A DNA stretch of 64,000 bases, taken from Pyropia yezoensis (Eukaryota > Rhodophyta > Bangiophyceae > Bangiales > Bangiaceae). Positions 62,278 through 64,000 of the stretch are shown one piece after another (the first letter of the stretch is position 1; every line of letters begins with the position of its first letter). Location: assembly GCA_009829735.1 (NCBI GenBank), contig CM020619.1:24329554-24393553 (forward strand), given 5' to 3'. A model generated the notes under the pieces. That model did not search any database. It was not told the origin of the DNA and saw only the letters and a program-made list of their open reading frames with translations. The translations under genes and the position numbers were made by a program.

Positions 62278-64000
62278 GCCGCCGCTGCCACTGCGCCCGT
62301 CTTCTCCTGCCCTACCGGCCGGTCCGTCGGCACACACTGCCACACGCTTTGGGGAGGAGCTTGCGTCCGTGAGGCGTGAACGGGAGGCGAGCCTGGCCGC
62401 TTCTCTGCGGGCCGATGAGGCGGCAGCGGCGGCGGCGGCTCGGTCGCCGGTGGTGCCATCTACGGCCGACGCGGTGATGTACGCCGCCCGGCTGGAGGCG
62501 ACGCTCGCCTCGCGCGACGCCGACGCCGCCACCCTCCGCGCGGCTGTTGCGGCGCTGGCTGACGAGCGTGGCCGCGAGGCGGCGGTGCGGTGGACGCTCG
62601 AGGCCCCGCGAGCGGAGCGGCCGGCTAATGCGGCGCGCATGCGCGGGGCGAGGGGTGGGGACCGCGCCGAGGCGGCCGGCGGTGGCCCGGGGGGGGACGG
62701 CGGCGGAAGGGGCGGTTCCACCCCGGCTGCCATTCGCGCGTCATCCTCCCTGCGCTTGTCGTCGACTGGCGGCGTCGGTGGGTCGCGGAGAGGTGGGGAG
62801 GAGCGGGCGGCACGGCGGGAGGAGCGGCGGCATTCGCTGGGCACCGCCGTGCCAGGGGGGCGCGGTCGCCGCCGACTGGGCGAGGTTCTCTTCTCGTCTG
62901 CTTCAGGGGGGGTGCTTGGCGGCGCCGATGGGGGCAACGCCTGCAGGGTGCCCGCCGTGTCGGCATCGGCGGTGGCCGAGCCGGCGTCGCCGCCGTGCAC
63001 GCCATTGGCGTCTACGCCCCTGTTCCCGCTGCGCCCGCTGTCGGCACGGCCGCGGACGCCTCGGCGGGGAGGCCAGGCCGGCAACCGCAGCGGCGACGGC
63101 AGGAGCAGCAGTGTCGGGCGGGGGGATGACAGCTCTGGGGGTAGCCGCACGAGTGACGATGGGCATGACAGTCACTATTACGACACGAGCGGCCGCCGCA
63201 CGGACCGTACCCACCGAGGTGGGAGCGACTACCCGTACAGCGAAAACCGCACTCGCAGTGGCGGCAGCGGGTATGTGCAGGTCCCCATGTCAAGCGATGA
63301 CGACGGGGACACGCCCTACACCTGGCGCGCGGGTGACACCACCGGCCGCAGCCGCGAGACAGGGCTCACTCCCGGCACGCCATCCTCCCCCTCTGTTAAT
63401 AGCGGCGGCCGCGGGGTTGGCCCCCGCCGCCTCTTCCACCGCCGCCCCGCCCGGATGCGGGCGGCGCCCGCTGCGAGGCTGGGCCCGCTGCGGCGGCCGT
63501 CGTTGGTGGCAGTGGCCGTTTTGCTGACGCTCACCGTCCCGCTGGCGGTTGTGCGACTGGCTGTAGACGGCGACGACCCGGGTATGGGGGTGCGAGGCGT
63601 CGGTGACACCATCCGCCAAGCGTCGGCGCACATGCTTAACAGCTGGTCGCCGGTGTCGCTGCCGGCCCTCCCATCGCTGTCAGCGTTGTCGGCGCTGGCC
63701 GACCGGTCCATGTCGGCAGCGGCGTCGGCGGGGGGGGCCATCGTCGGTCGGACGACGCGAGCGGGAGCGGGGTCGCCGTCCGTTCCGGGGGCGCTACCAC
63801 CCCCAGTGACCGGCAGTCTCGGCGCCGACGGTGGTGGTGGCGGTGGCGGCGGCGCAGCAGCTGCGGGCCCTCTGCCTCCTCTCGCAGTGCCGCCCACCGA
63901 CACGAAAGGTGGGGCGTGGCCTGTCGACACGGCCGGGGAGGTCCAGGAGGTGGATCCCCCCGCCGACGGCATCGTGTCGCTTGCCTCCCTCCTATCCGGC
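61646..64000 (+). CDS. Large coiled-coil / single-TM protein, runs off the window
   Basis: One frame, open from after the TAG at 61583, has its first ATG at 61646 and continues without a stop to base 64000 (785 residues visible). Order: Ala-rich N-terminal ~185 residues; a poly-Pro run coded by a (CCG)n tract (~62208-62270); a charged Ala/Arg/Glu helix with coiled-coil character (~62345-62640, F-G-E-E-L-A-S-V-R-R-E-R-E-A and L-A-D-E-R-G-R-E-A); a Ser/Gly/Asp-rich region; then one hydrophobic helix (~63505-63566, S-L-V-A-V-A-V-L-L-T-L-T-V-P-L-A-V-V); and a Ser/Ala/Gly/Pro-rich region to the end. No family recognised. A single internal helix after a coiled coil would suit a membrane tether, but the C-terminal domain is missing. 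The minus strand is also open (61612-63150), so confidence is moderate. Confidence 0.5.

Noticed and set aside
61612..63150. A 512-residue minus-strand frame
   Set aside because: It has no domain or signal, while the plus-strand frame is longer, extends past the window and has coiled-coil and membrane segments. Strand remains to be confirmed.
1..64000. CRISPR arrays, bacterial operons or phage modules
   Set aside because: None seen; gene structure, introns, tRNA introns and transposon types are eukaryotic.

Overview
The window looks like nuclear DNA of a GC-rich eukaryote, most likely a red alga of the Porphyra/Pyropia kind (inference). Four observations point that way. The coding regions are nearly intronless with very high GC3. 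Predicted plastid-targeted proteins begin M-A-F, an early phenylalanine typical of transit peptides of primary red and glaucophyte plastids. Two tRNA-Phe genes carry an intron inside the D-loop, an unusual position known from red algae. There is also a Hedgehog-type Hint (Hog) protein and a glycerol-3-phosphate dehydrogenase. No bacterial operon features are present, and no species is assigned with certainty.

Layout. 1-4.1 kb holds MITE-like repeats and a small SAP-like hypothetical locus. 4.6-10.1 kb is a Ty3/gypsy retrotransposon on the minus strand, cut by a 500-N assembly gap; its gag-pol junction has a textbook -1 frameshift signal. 10.3-11.2 kb is a degenerate GC minisatellite. 11.6-12.9 kb is a PIF/Harbinger transposase gene with one intron. 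14.3-18.6 kb is a decayed TNP2-type (CACTA-like) transposon that received a solo copia-type LTR and a head-to-head MITE pair. 20.1-24 kb holds host genes: a possible Ala-rich membrane protein, a plastid-targeted protein of unknown function and a secreted Hint protein. 26.4-31.65 kb is a second, nearly complete TNP2-type element with two genes. 32.8-34 kb is a 72-bp minisatellite, followed by a Tigger/pogo transposase pseudogene (34.1-36.1 kb), a hAT-like non-autonomous element with a perfect 8-bp target duplication and a nested TA-flanked element (36.8-38.9 kb), and another MITE (39.8-40.3 kb).

43.4-64 kb is gene-rich. In order it has a sphingolipid delta-4 desaturase, a small membrane-anchored Gly-rich protein, a plastid-type phosphoribosyltransferase, a TRIC-like cation channel, a plastid-type RuvX/YqgF nuclease, tRNA-Phe, NAD-glycerol-3-phosphate dehydrogenase, an M14 metallocarboxypeptidase, tRNA-Phe again, and a large coiled-coil/transmembrane protein that runs off the window end. 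The two tRNA-Phe genes lie in ~0.88-kb, ~97% identical inverted repeats that enclose the dehydrogenase and carboxypeptidase genes.

Most host start codons sit in a (GCC)ATGG context a few tens of bases below C- or pyrimidine-rich tracts on the sense strand. Because the DNA is so GC-rich, long open frames occur on both strands almost everywhere. Only frames with domain motifs, plausible composition or context are called here. Several breaks lie in homopolymer runs and may be sequence errors.
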